A stretch of DNA of 64,000 bases from Sphingobium terrigena (GTDB taxonomy: Bacteria > Pseudomonadota > Alphaproteobacteria > Sphingomonadales > Sphingomonadaceae). The position numbers and the translations under genes were made by a program. Within the stretch, counting starts at the first letter, position 1. Each line of letters opens with the position of its first letter. The DNA is taken from positions 62,001 through 126,000 of the forward strand of contig NZ_QVRA01000011.1 in the NCBI RefSeq assembly GCF_003591655.1, read 5' to 3'. Shown in pieces: positions 21,333 through 29,131 of this stretch. The notes beneath the pieces are model-generated. The model was given only the letters and a program-made list of their open reading frames with translations, searched no databases and was not told where the DNA came from.

Positions 21333-21345
21333 TTATGGTAGACAA
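21333..21345 (-). promoter_or_regulatory. Candidate shared regulator site upstream of the hydrolase gene
   Basis: Minus strand TTGTCTACCATAA, about 50 bp before the hydrolase start, matching the element at 20547-20560. A further TGTCTATCCA on the plus strand at 21301-21310 forms an inverted half-site pair with it. Confidence 0.45.
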
Positions 21346-21438
21346 TGGGCAAGCGACAAAATGTGTCGAAATCTGGGCGACCGGAAGGTGCGGGCGGGCA
21401 GGCGGCTTTGCTGCTGCCGTCTGTCCGCCCGCCAGCCC

Positions 21439-21804
21439 TTACCAGGGGTAGATCAGTCCATAATATTGATAGACGTTGCGGCCATAGCCATCGTCATAAT
21501 CGGGGCGCTCATCGGCCATGTGGCGCGGCGCGTCCTCCAGCAGCTTGCGGTCGAGGTCGACCACATAGCCGCCCTGCTGCGTGTCGTAATTCAGCATGGA
21601 CCAGGGCAGGGGATAATGGTCATGCCCCATGCCCAGAAAGCCGCCAAAGGACAGCACCGCATAACGGACCTGCCCCGACAGCTTGTCGACCATAAAGTTG
21701 GAGATTTTGCCGAGCTTCTCGCCCTGCCGGTTGTAGACGGCGGTGCCTTCGACCCGATCGGACGCGATCAGATCGCCATGATGTTCCAGTGTCGTGTCGG
21801 ACAT
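21439..21804 (-). CDS. PRC-barrel domain protein
   Basis: 121 residues from the ATG at 21804 with AGGAG 8 bp upstream; an in-frame start at 21822 lacks support. DRVEGTAVYNRQGEKLGKI and VRYAVLSFGGFLGMGHDHYP are the PRC-barrel beta-sheet motifs, followed by PWSMLNYD. The domain occurs in photosynthetic reaction centre H subunit, RimM and many small stress-associated proteins. The Tyr/Asp-rich C-terminus (YGRNVYQYYGLIYPW) is unusual. Divergently placed to the OsmC-type gene; a stress role is a guess. Confidence 0.85.
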   Translation of the reverse strand: MSDTTLEHHGDLIASDRVEGTAVYNRQGEKLGKISNFMVDKLSGQVRYAVLSFGGFLGMGHDHYPLPWSMLNYDTQQGGYVVDLDRKLLEDAPRHMADERPDYDDGYGRNVYQYYGLIYPW

Positions 21805-21892
21805 TGTCACTCTCCTGCACAAGAAGGATTATAAGGATGCAACTACGGGGGTGCTCGCGGGTTCCTTGTCGGCAAAAGCAGGAGAAAGAATT

Positions 21893-22323
21893 ATGAAGAT
21901 CAATCGCAGCGGGTCCGCGGTGTGGAGCGGCGGGCTGAAGGACGGCAAGGGTGCGATATCGACCCAGAGCGGCGCGCTGGATGCCTATCCCTATGGATTT
22001 GCTACCCGTTTTGAAGGCGTGCCGGGCAGCAACCCCGAAGAACTGATCGCCGCGGCCCACGCCTCCTGCTCACCATGGCGCTGTCGCTGATCCTGGGTGA
22101 AGCTGGGTTGACCGCAACCAAGATGGATACGAAGGCGGTCGTCACGCTGGAAAAGCTGGACGATGGTTTTGCCGTCACCGCCAGCCATCTGACGCTCAAG
22201 GCCAGCATCCCCGGCGTGGATGATGCGACATTTCAGGATCTGGCGGGCAAGGCGAAGGCCAATTGCCCCATTTCCAAATTGCTGAAGGCCGACATCAGTC
22301 TGGATGCAGAGTTGCTGTCGTAG
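21893..22323 (+). pseudogene. OsmC family peroxiredoxin, frameshifted
   Basis: The ATG at 21893 (AGGAG upstream) opens an OsmC/Ohr-like protein (SGSAVWSGGLKDGKG, FEGVPGSNPEELIAAAHASC) that loses frame at about 22069-22071. There TGC-TCA-CCA replaces the expected TGC-TTC-ACC of the conserved HASCFTMAL motif, i.e. one missing T. The rest (MALSLILGEAGLTATKM to LKADISLDAELLS) is intact in the next frame. The reactive Cys lies exactly at the break. OsmC proteins reduce organic hydroperoxides. Either a real inactivation or a sequencing error. The 3' end overlaps the convergent transporter by 29 bp. Confidence 0.85.
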
Positions 22324-23221
22324 GCACCGCCGCTTTGCCGCGGACATGTTCGCGCCAGGCAATATAGAGACCGCTGGCGATGATCAGGCTTGCCCCGATC
22401 CAGGTCGTCGCCAGCGGCCATGGTTCGCCGATCGCCAGGCCTAGCAGCGTCGTCCAGATGATCGCGCTATAGTCCATTGGCAGCACCACCGACACCGGCC
22501 CCCATCGCAGCGCGGCGGTCAGGCAAAGCTGCGCGATGCCGCCGAACAGGCCGATCAGCAGTAATAGCCCCCAAGTGACCGGATCATGCATCTGTGCGAA
22601 GAAGGGCATGGCGATGCCCAGCGGGATCATCGACAGCGTGGTGAACCAGAACACCACCACGCCTGCGCTTTCGGTCCGGCCCAGTTCGCGCAGCACCAGG
22701 CTGACGCTGGCCGTCACGAAGGCAGCGGCGATGGCGACCGCGACCCCCTGTAGCGGGAAATGGCCGGCATCGGGCCGGATCATCACCAGCACCCCGACAA
22801 AGCCGATCAACACGGCCCCCCAGCGATGGATGCCCGTCGCCTCCCGCAGGATCAGCGCCGACAGGATCGTGCCGAAAATCGGCATGGTAAAGCCGATCGT
22901 CGCCGCTTCGGCGGGCAATAGCAGGATATAGGAGAGGAAATTGAGCAACATGCTGCTCAGCCCCAGCATCATCCGGCTGGCATGGACGCGGATGCGGTTG
23001 GTGCGCACGGTGCGGAGGCCATCGGCCATCGCCACCCAGCCGAGCACGAAGGGCAGGGCGAGCGCCTGACGATAGAAAAGCGATTCGACGACATGCACGC
23101 CCCGTCCATCGACCACGCGCACGGTCACGAACATGATCGACAGGCAGATGACGGCCGTCAGCCGCAGCCCGATGGCAAAAAGAGGCCGGTGCGGTCGGGG
23201 TTGGGGCGGGGAGGGCGTCAC
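22295..23221 (-). CDS. DMT/EamA family transporter
   Basis: 308 residues, ten predicted membrane helices in two EamA repeats (GFTMPIFGTILSALILREA in the first, LPMDYSAIIWTTLLGLAIGE in the second), the topology of drug/metabolite exporters such as RhtA and YdcZ relatives. Substrate not predictable. The coding end overlaps the frameshifted OsmC gene on the opposite strand. No operon partner; the next gene on this strand begins 45 bp upstream. Confidence 0.9.
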   Translation of the reverse strand: MTPSPPQPRPHRPLFAIGLRLTAVICLSIMFVTVRVVDGRGVHVVESLFYRQALALPFVLGWVAMADGLRTVRTNRIRVHASRMMLGLSSMLLNFLSYILLLPAEAATIGFTMPIFGTILSALILREATGIHRWGAVLIGFVGVLVMIRPDAGHFPLQGVAVAIAAAFVTASVSLVLRELGRTESAGVVVFWFTTLSMIPLGIAMPFFAQMHDPVTWGLLLLIGLFGGIAQLCLTAALRWGPVSVVLPMDYSAIIWTTLLGLAIGEPWPLATTWIGASLIIASGLYIAWREHVRGKAAVPTTATLHPD

Positions 23222-23266
23222 CGCTCCGCCTTAGCCCGGTTGCGCCGTGGCGCAACCGGTTAGGGC

Positions 23267-24088
23267 CTATTGCAGCGGCTTGACGAATTTCAGCGTCATC
23301 CGGTCGCTTTCGCCGATCGCCAGATATTTGTCGCGATCGACATCCTTGTTGGTCAGCACCGGGGGCAGGGTCCAGACGCCCTTGGCCCAGTCCGCCGTAT
23401 CCTTGGGATTGGCGTTCACTTCCGACGCGCCGACATAGGTGAAACCGGCGGCCTCCGCGATGCGGCGGATGGTGGAGACTTTGAGATAGCCGCTCGTCTT
23501 TTCCAGCGCGCTGTCGCGGGTTTCGGGCAGGCGATGATCGACCACGCCCAGCGTGCCGCCGGGCTTGAGCATGGCGAAGAAGGCGGCGAAGGTCGCCGCC
23601 TCCGTCCCGCCCATCACCAAATTATGGACATTGCGGAAGGTCAGCACCGTGTCCACGCTGTTGGCGGGGATCGTCGCGGTCGCTTCGGGGTGGGCGACCA
23701 CCATCACCTTGTCATAGACATCAGGCTTGGCGGCCAGGAATGTCCTGTAGCCATCCAGATAGCGACCGGTGGGTTGCAGCGCGTAGAATTTGCCCTGATC
23801 GCGCAGCAACGGCGCCAATATTTCGGTGTACCAGCCACCGCTGGGGGAATATTCCACCACTGTCTGGGTCGGTGTGACACCGAAAAAGGCCAATGTTTCG
23901 GCCGGGTGGCGATATGTGTCGCGCAGGACATTGGTCGGTGTGCGGCTGGGCGCGGCGATGGCGGCGGCAATTGGGTCAGCCGCCTTGTGCGCGGCATGAT
24001 CGCCATGGCCGGCATGTTGGGCCATCAGGGGCAAAGCGGGCAGGGCAAGGCCGGTCAGCAGCAGTCCGGCACGGGCGAGACGGTTCAT
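23267..24088 (-). CDS. Exported class I SAM-dependent methyltransferase-like protein
   Basis: 273 residues. A clear signal peptide (LARAGLLLTGLALPALPLMA before QHAGHGDHAAH) precedes a Rossmann-type methyltransferase core: VVEYSPSGGWYTEILAP replaces the glycine loop, with FRNVHNLVM, LKPGGTLGVVDHR and IRRIAEAAGFTYVG. The family (COG4798-like) is known in proteobacteria, but SAM is not known to be available in the periplasm, so its true activity is unclear. The His-rich segment after cleavage could bind metal. Confidence 0.85.
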   Translation of the reverse strand: MNRLARAGLLLTGLALPALPLMAQHAGHGDHAAHKAADPIAAAIAAPSRTPTNVLRDTYRHPAETLAFFGVTPTQTVVEYSPSGGWYTEILAPLLRDQGKFYALQPTGRYLDGYRTFLAAKPDVYDKVMVVAHPEATATIPANSVDTVLTFRNVHNLVMGGTEAATFAAFFAMLKPGGTLGVVDHRLPETRDSALEKTSGYLKVSTIRRIAEAAGFTYVGASEVNANPKDTADWAKGVWTLPPVLTNKDVDRDKYLAIGESDRMTLKFVKPLQ

Positions 24089-24151
24089 CGGCAGTCCTCT
24101 CTCGATACGTCAGAAGAGGGGTGTGCCGGTCGTAGCGAGTGGAAGCAAGGG

Positions 24152-24177
24152 GGCTGGAGGGGAAATCCCCGCCAGCC
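24152..24177 (-). terminator. Hairpin downstream of cpaF-like gene
   Basis: GGCTGG-A-GGGG-AAAT-CCCC-G-CCAGCC stem-loop beginning 8 bp after the ATPase stop. No T-tract follows, so it may be an RNA-stability hairpin rather than a strict terminator. Confidence 0.5.
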
Positions 24178-24185
24178 ATGATTCG

Positions 24186-25715
24186 TTACAGGCAGGCTTC
24201 CAGAAAAGGCTGATCGAAGCCGAACATGCGCGCCTTGTCCAGCGTGTAGGGACGCAGGCCCATCGACCGATATTCGCCGACGATTTTGCCGCTGTCATCC
24301 TCGTCATGATATTCGAATTTGAACAATTCCTGGGTGACGATGACGTCGCCTTCCATGCCGATCACCTCGGTCACGTTGGTGATGCGGCGCGAACCGTCGC
24401 GCAGGCGCTTGACCTGGATGATCAGATCCACCGAGTCGGCGATCTGCTTGGAAATGGCTTCCTTGGGGATTTTAATGTCCCCCATCAGGATCATATTTTC
24501 CATACGGCCCAGGCATTCACGGGGTGAGTTGGCGTGGAGCGTACACATGGAGCCGTCATGGCCCGTGTTCATCGCGGCAAGCAGATCGAAACATTCCGCG
24601 CCACGAATTTCGCCCAGGATGATCCGGTCCGGGCGCATACGCAGGGCGTTCTTGACCAGATCGCCAATGGTGATGGCGCCATTGCCCTCCAGATTGGCCG
24701 GGCGGGTTTCCAGCGGCAGCCAGTGCGGCTGTTGCAGCCGCAATTCGGCGGCGTCCTCGATCGTCAGCACGCGCTCGCCCGGATCGATCATCTTCGACAG
24801 GGCATTGAGCATCGTGGTCTTGCCCGAACCGGTGCCGCCCGAAATGACGATGTTGAAGCGGCAGGCCCCGGCGATCTTGAGCGCCGTCGCCATCTTGGGG
24901 CTCATCGCGCCCCATTGGGCCAGCATGTCGATGGTGATCGGCTTGGCCGAAAATTTACGAATCGAGATGGCGGTGCCGCGCAGGGACAGCGGCGGCACGA
25001 TGACGTTGACGCGGCTGCCGTCGGGCAGGCGGGCGTCGGCCAGCGGGGTGGTCTGGTCGACGCGGCGGCCGACCTTGCTGACGATCCGCTGCGCGATCTG
25101 GAACAGATGCTCCTCGTCGCGAAACTTGATCGGGGCAATGATCAGCTTGCCCTTTTTTTCGATATAGGTTTGGTCCGGGCCGTTGACCATGATGTCGGTC
25201 ACGTCCGGGTCGGACAGCAATTCTTCGAGCGGCCCCAGGCCCAGCAATTCATCGACCAGCACCTTTTCCAGCGCGAACTGTTCGCGCCGGTTGAGGGTCA
25301 GCTTCAGCTCCGCCAGCACTTCCATGATGATCGGGCGGAATTCCTCGGCCAGTTCATCCTTGGTCAGGGTGGCGGCAGCTTCAGGATCGACCCGCTCCAG
25401 CAGGCGGGGCAGCACCTGTTCCTTGATCTTGTGGACGCTGGCTTCAAAACCCTGCGGCCCGGCGTCAGCCACATGTTCGTGATTGGCGCGGTCGGACAGG
25501 CGCTGGATCGCATCGGCATTGCGCTGCATCTGGCTGGTCGGCGCGGTGAGCGGATCGAAGCTGGTTTCGCCCGGCAAGGCGGCGATGTCGAGCGGGGGGA
25601 ATTGGTCACCGCCGCGCGGTTCGTCCTTGGGTGCGCCGCCACCCTGCATCGGCCGGGCGACGCCAAAGCCGGGCTTGATGCCAGCAGGTCCATTTTTCCG
25701 TCCAAAGGCGCTCAT
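24186..25715 (-). CDS. cpaF: CpaF/TadA-type secretion ATPase
   Basis: 509 residues. Family core: VNGPDQTYIEKKGKL, RRVDQTTPLADARLPDG, Walker A GGTGSGKTTMLNALSKM, the Asp box region VLTIEDAAEL, Walker B ILGEIRGAECFDLLAAMNTG and the His box. CpaF/TadA powers assembly of Flp/Tad pili. No other cpa/tad genes (cpaB, cpaC, cpaE, tadB, tadC, pilin) lie near it, so the partners are elsewhere or the protein has another role. Its ATG overlaps the stop of the upstream membrane-protein gene (ATGA), so translation is coupled. Confidence 0.94.
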   Translation of the reverse strand: MSAFGRKNGPAGIKPGFGVARPMQGGGAPKDEPRGGDQFPPLDIAALPGETSFDPLTAPTSQMQRNADAIQRLSDRANHEHVADAGPQGFEASVHKIKEQVLPRLLERVDPEAAATLTKDELAEEFRPIIMEVLAELKLTLNRREQFALEKVLVDELLGLGPLEELLSDPDVTDIMVNGPDQTYIEKKGKLIIAPIKFRDEEHLFQIAQRIVSKVGRRVDQTTPLADARLPDGSRVNVIVPPLSLRGTAISIRKFSAKPITIDMLAQWGAMSPKMATALKIAGACRFNIVISGGTGSGKTTMLNALSKMIDPGERVLTIEDAAELRLQQPHWLPLETRPANLEGNGAITIGDLVKNALRMRPDRIILGEIRGAECFDLLAAMNTGHDGSMCTLHANSPRECLGRMENMILMGDIKIPKEAISKQIADSVDLIIQVKRLRDGSRRITNVTEVIGMEGDVIVTQELFKFEYHDEDDSGKIVGEYRSMGLRPYTLDKARMFGFDQPFLEACL

Positions 25716-27280
25716 AGGTCTCCGCCAGTAATTCGCGATCGAAGCCGCCCGAAAGAAGGCCGATCAGATAGGGCTTGGGAAGGTGAATAAGATGGAAACT
25801 TTGACAAATGGCTAATGCGGCGGCGAAGGATCAGCAGCGCCAGCCCCAGCAGCGCGATCAGGCTGATCGTCGCGCCGACTTTTTCCTGCCACAGCCGCAC
25901 CCGTTCGATGCGATAGGTGCCGGGTGTGGGCGCCACGAAATGCAGTATTGGCCCAGCGGACGGGATCGTTACCCCTTCGCGCTCAACCTGCCAGATCGGG
26001 AAGGCGGCGCGACCGACTGTGACAGGGCCGGGCCGCTTTACCGTCACGACATCGCTGCGTGGCAGACCTTGCCATTGGCGCAAATCCATCATCCGATCTG
26101 TTGTTCGGATGAGCTTGCCGTCAAAGCCGGTCGGCAGATATTCCGCCGCATCGGGCAGATCGCGCGCCAATGCCGGGAAATCCACCGGTCGGGAAAAGCT
26201 GTCCACTGTCCGTTGGGTCCAATGCCCATAGGCAAATACGGCAAGAATGGCGGCCAGTCGCGCGGCCCAAGGTTGGGGCCGGGCAGACATGAAGGCGGTT
26301 ATGGCAGCAAACTCCACAATTGCCAGGAGACGCCAGGGAAATTGGACCTGGCCCAACAGCGGCAAGTCCCAGAGGAACGGGATCAGCCCAAGCGAGGCAA
26401 GGCCGGTCACCCATGTGATAAGCCGCCAGGGTTGCTGCGCCCTTGATGCAATGAGCATAGCGACGGGCGCGACAGCGAGGAACGCCGGGAACTGATAAAT
26501 CAGGGAGTGCGGCGACAGTGCCGACCAGGACGAGGGTTGGTGATATGGTCCCCACAGCCACTGGGTTGATGCATAGCGCTGGAGCGTCAGGGCGGGAACG
26601 AGGTAGAAAGCCGCAAGCCCGAATGCCAGCGCGCCGGCCAGCGCAGCGGGCAGCAAGACAGTTCGATCAGTACGCAACCGCCAGACCAGCAACGGCAGGA
26701 CCAGAAACAGGCCCGTTAGAAGCGCCATAGGAAGATGGGTGATGAGCAATCCGGCGAAGGACAGGCAGAGCAGGATGAATCCGTTGCGCCTGGGCAGGCG
26801 CGCAATACCCAGCGCGACCAGGGGTAGCAACGGAAAGGCCGCCGTTTCGGCCAGTGCGCCGCGGACATAAATGTCCATCAGATGATAGGGCGCGGCCATA
26901 TAAAGCAATGCGCCGAGCATGGGGCGCGTGCCGCGATCTGCCAGCCAGGCGTGCATTGTCGCGCCTGACAGGGCGAGCAGGATCGTGAAGCTGGCGGTGA
27001 TCGCCAACTGGGTGCTCAGCCCGATGGCCTTGAGGCCCCCTGCCAGCCAGTAGCTGGCGGGCGGGTAGAAATAAAAGGACGGGCTACCCAGACCTTGGAA
27101 GCTGTCGGGTAGCCAGCGCGGATAGAGGTTGCCCGCCGCCATCGCCTTGCCGAACTGTTCCGCCCAGACAAAGCTGTACCGCACATCGTCAGTATCGCCT
27201 GGTCCCCACAACAGATTGGGAAGCATGATGAGGATCGCCATTAGGCCGATCAACGCCAGACGGCCATATATGGAGTTCAC
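25712..27280 (-). CDS. Polytopic membrane protein, PTPS-related / glycosyltransferase-like
   Basis: 522 residues with about ten or more hydrophobic helices. The early loop LYPRWLPDSFQGLGSPSFYF and PPASYWLAGGLK are typical of the bacterial membrane proteins annotated as 6-pyruvoyl-tetrahydropterin synthase-related, which resemble GT-C glycosyltransferases of the YfhO/GT39 type. A periplasmic C-terminal domain precedes the last helix (ATISLIALLGLALLIL). Base composition looks slightly more A+T-rich than its neighbours. The stop overlaps the CpaF start by 4 bp. A role in surface glycan or lipid-linked sugar transfer is suggested by family and by the GT2 gene divergent to it. Confidence 0.78.
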   Translation of the reverse strand: MNSIYGRLALIGLMAILIMLPNLLWGPGDTDDVRYSFVWAEQFGKAMAAGNLYPRWLPDSFQGLGSPSFYFYPPASYWLAGGLKAIGLSTQLAITASFTILLALSGATMHAWLADRGTRPMLGALLYMAAPYHLMDIYVRGALAETAAFPLLPLVALGIARLPRRNGFILLCLSFAGLLITHLPMALLTGLFLVLPLLVWRLRTDRTVLLPAALAGALAFGLAAFYLVPALTLQRYASTQWLWGPYHQPSSWSALSPHSLIYQFPAFLAVAPVAMLIASRAQQPWRLITWVTGLASLGLIPFLWDLPLLGQVQFPWRLLAIVEFAAITAFMSARPQPWAARLAAILAVFAYGHWTQRTVDSFSRPVDFPALARDLPDAAEYLPTGFDGKLIRTTDRMMDLRQWQGLPRSDVVTVKRPGPVTVGRAAFPIWQVEREGVTIPSAGPILHFVAPTPGTYRIERVRLWQEKVGATISLIALLGLALLILRRRISHLSKFPSYSPSQALSDRPSFGRLRSRITGGDL

Positions 27281-27422
27281 GCACCGCTTCCTTCCGGTTG
27301 CTCTTGCGTAAAGTCATGACCAACAATGGTTAATAGACTTCTTATGGGCGGACGAGGGTAGAACATTATTAACCATTATGGCCGATAGCAGAGGCAGCTT
27401 TTCCGTGAGGATCATCGCGCCC

Positions 27423-28433
27423 ATGCGCACCCTGTCGATCGTCATCCCCGTCTATAATGAGCAGGACAGCCTGTCGCTGTTTCTGGAGGCGGCGCGTCCG
27501 GCGGTGGGGCGTGCGCTGGCGCTGATCGGCGCGGATGCGCGGGCGGAATATCTGTTCGTCAATGACGGCAGCGGCGACCGCACCGGCGACATATTGGCGA
27601 TATTGGCGCGGCTCAATCCCGACGTGCGCTGCGTCACTTTGTCGCGCAATTTCGGCAAGGAAGCGGCGCTTGCGGCGGGAATCGACCATGCCTGCGGCGA
27701 CGCGGTGATCCCGATCGACGTCGATCTGCAAGACCCGCCGGAGGTGATCGTCGATATGGTCCGCCACTGGCTGGCGGGCGCGCAGGTGGTGAACGCCCGC
27801 CGCACAGACCGGTCCACCGACGGCTGGTTCAAACGGACGAGCGCAAGCACCTTCTACCGCCTGCTCAACCGCCTGTCCGATTATCCCATACCCGAAAATG
27901 TCGGCGACTTCCGCCTGCTCGACCGGCAGGCCGTGGACGTCATCAAGCAATTGGGCGAACAGGCACGGTTCAACAAGGGGCTGTTCAGCTGGATCGGCTT
28001 TCGCGTCGCCACGGTCGATTATGTGCGTGCCGCGCGCGGGACGGGGACGACCAAATGGCGGCTGGGCAAGCTCTGGTCGCTGGCGATCGACGGCATCACC
28101 GCATCGACCACCATGCCGCTGCGCATCTGGTCCTATATTGGCGGCGGCATTGCCTGCCTGGCCTTTGCCTATGCCGCCTTTCTGGTCGCGCATACGATCA
28201 TCACCGGGGTCGATACGCCCGGCTATGCCTCCATCATGGTCGCGGTGCTGGGGCTGGGCGGGCTTAATCTGCTGAGCCTCGGCATCATCGGCGAATATCT
28301 CGGCCGTGTCGCGCGCGAAGTGCGGCAGCGGCCGCTCTATGTGGTCGCGGACCAGTCCGCTGCGCCGGTGGCCCCGGTCGCCACGCCAATCAGGGATGAA
28401 CAGGAATGGACCGATCAGCCTATGCGAGCCTGA
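27423..28433 (+). CDS. Glycosyltransferase family 2 (DPM1/GtrB-like)
   Basis: 336 residues from the ATG at 27423 (GAGGA upstream), which yields the canonical start MRTLSIVIPVYNEQDSL; an ATG at 27378 would add 15 residues. FVNDGSGDRTGDIL, IDVDLQDPPEVI and the FSWIGFR region are GT2 motifs; two C-terminal membrane helices (YIGGGIACLAFAYAAFLVAH and VAVLGLGGLNLLSLGIIGEY) match the bactoprenol-phosphate sugar transferases GtrB/ArnC. It probably loads a sugar on polyprenyl phosphate. Overlaps the next gene by 28 bp, so they form an operon. Confidence 0.92.
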   Translation: MRTLSIVIPVYNEQDSLSLFLEAARPAVGRALALIGADARAEYLFVNDGSGDRTGDILAILARLNPDVRCVTLSRNFGKEAALAAGIDHACGDAVIPIDVDLQDPPEVIVDMVRHWLAGAQVVNARRTDRSTDGWFKRTSASTFYRLLNRLSDYPIPENVGDFRLLDRQAVDVIKQLGEQARFNKGLFSWIGFRVATVDYVRAARGTGTTKWRLGKLWSLAIDGITASTTMPLRIWSYIGGGIACLAFAYAAFLVAHTIITGVDTPGYASIMVAVLGLGGLNLLSLGIIGEYLGRVAREVRQRPLYVVADQSAAPVAPVATPIRDEQEWTDQPMRA

Positions 28434-29131
28434 GCGCGCAGGAGGGGAGCCATTGGTGGTTCGTCGCCCGCCGCGCCATATTGGACGCGCTGATCCGCAC
28501 CCGGATTGCGCCGCGCGCCGACGCGCGCATATTGGAGGCGGGCTGCGGCACCGGGGGCAATCTGGCGATGCTGGCGCGCCATGGCAGCGTCGATGCGCTG
28601 GAATATGATGATGACGCGCGACGCCACGCCAGCGAACGGGGTATCGCCCGGATCGAACCGGGAATGCTGCCCGGCCGGATCGGTTTTGACGGTGCCCGCT
28701 ATGACCTGATTGCCCTGCTCGACGTGCTGGAGCATGTGGAGGAGGATCGCGCCTCGCTTGCCGCTTTGCGCGCGCGGCTGGCGGAGGGGGGGCGGATATT
28801 GCTGACCGTTCCGGCGGTGCCATGGCTCTGGTCCGACCATGATGTGCTGCACCATCACAAGCGCCGCTATACGCTGGCCGGGCTGCGCGCGGTGGCGCAG
28901 GAGGCGGGACTGAAGGTCGAGGCGATCGGCTATTTCAACAGCCTGCTCTTTCCCCTCGCGGTTGCGATCCGGACCGCGCATCGGCTGCTGGGGCGCAAGG
29001 GCGGGCTGGACGCGCAGCCATCGCCGCCGGTCAACGGCCTGTTGCGGCGGATATTCGGCTGGGAACAGCATCTGCTTGGTCGGATGCGCTTCCCCATCGG
29101 CCTGTCGCTCTACGCGATCTTGTCAGCCTGA
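28406..29131 (+). CDS. Class I SAM-dependent methyltransferase
   Basis: 241 residues. The SAM-binding loop ILEAGCGTGGNLAML, the acidic motif DLIALLDVLEHVEED and LAEGGRILLTVPAVPWLWSDHD are typical of methyltransferases acting on polyprenyl-linked or surface sugars (UbiE/COQ5-like fold). HHHKRRYTLAGLR is conserved among those adjacent to GtrB-type GT2 genes. Its 28-bp overlap with the GT2 gene implies coupled expression and a shared glycan pathway. Convergent 9-bp overlap with the following membrane protein. Confidence 0.88.
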   Translation: MDRSAYASLSAQEGSHWWFVARRAILDALIRTRIAPRADARILEAGCGTGGNLAMLARHGSVDALEYDDDARRHASERGIARIEPGMLPGRIGFDGARYDLIALLDVLEHVEEDRASLAALRARLAEGGRILLTVPAVPWLWSDHDVLHHHKRRYTLAGLRAVAQEAGLKVEAIGYFNSLLFPLAVAIRTAHRLLGRKGGLDAQPSPPVNGLLRRIFGWEQHLLGRMRFPIGLSLYAILSA

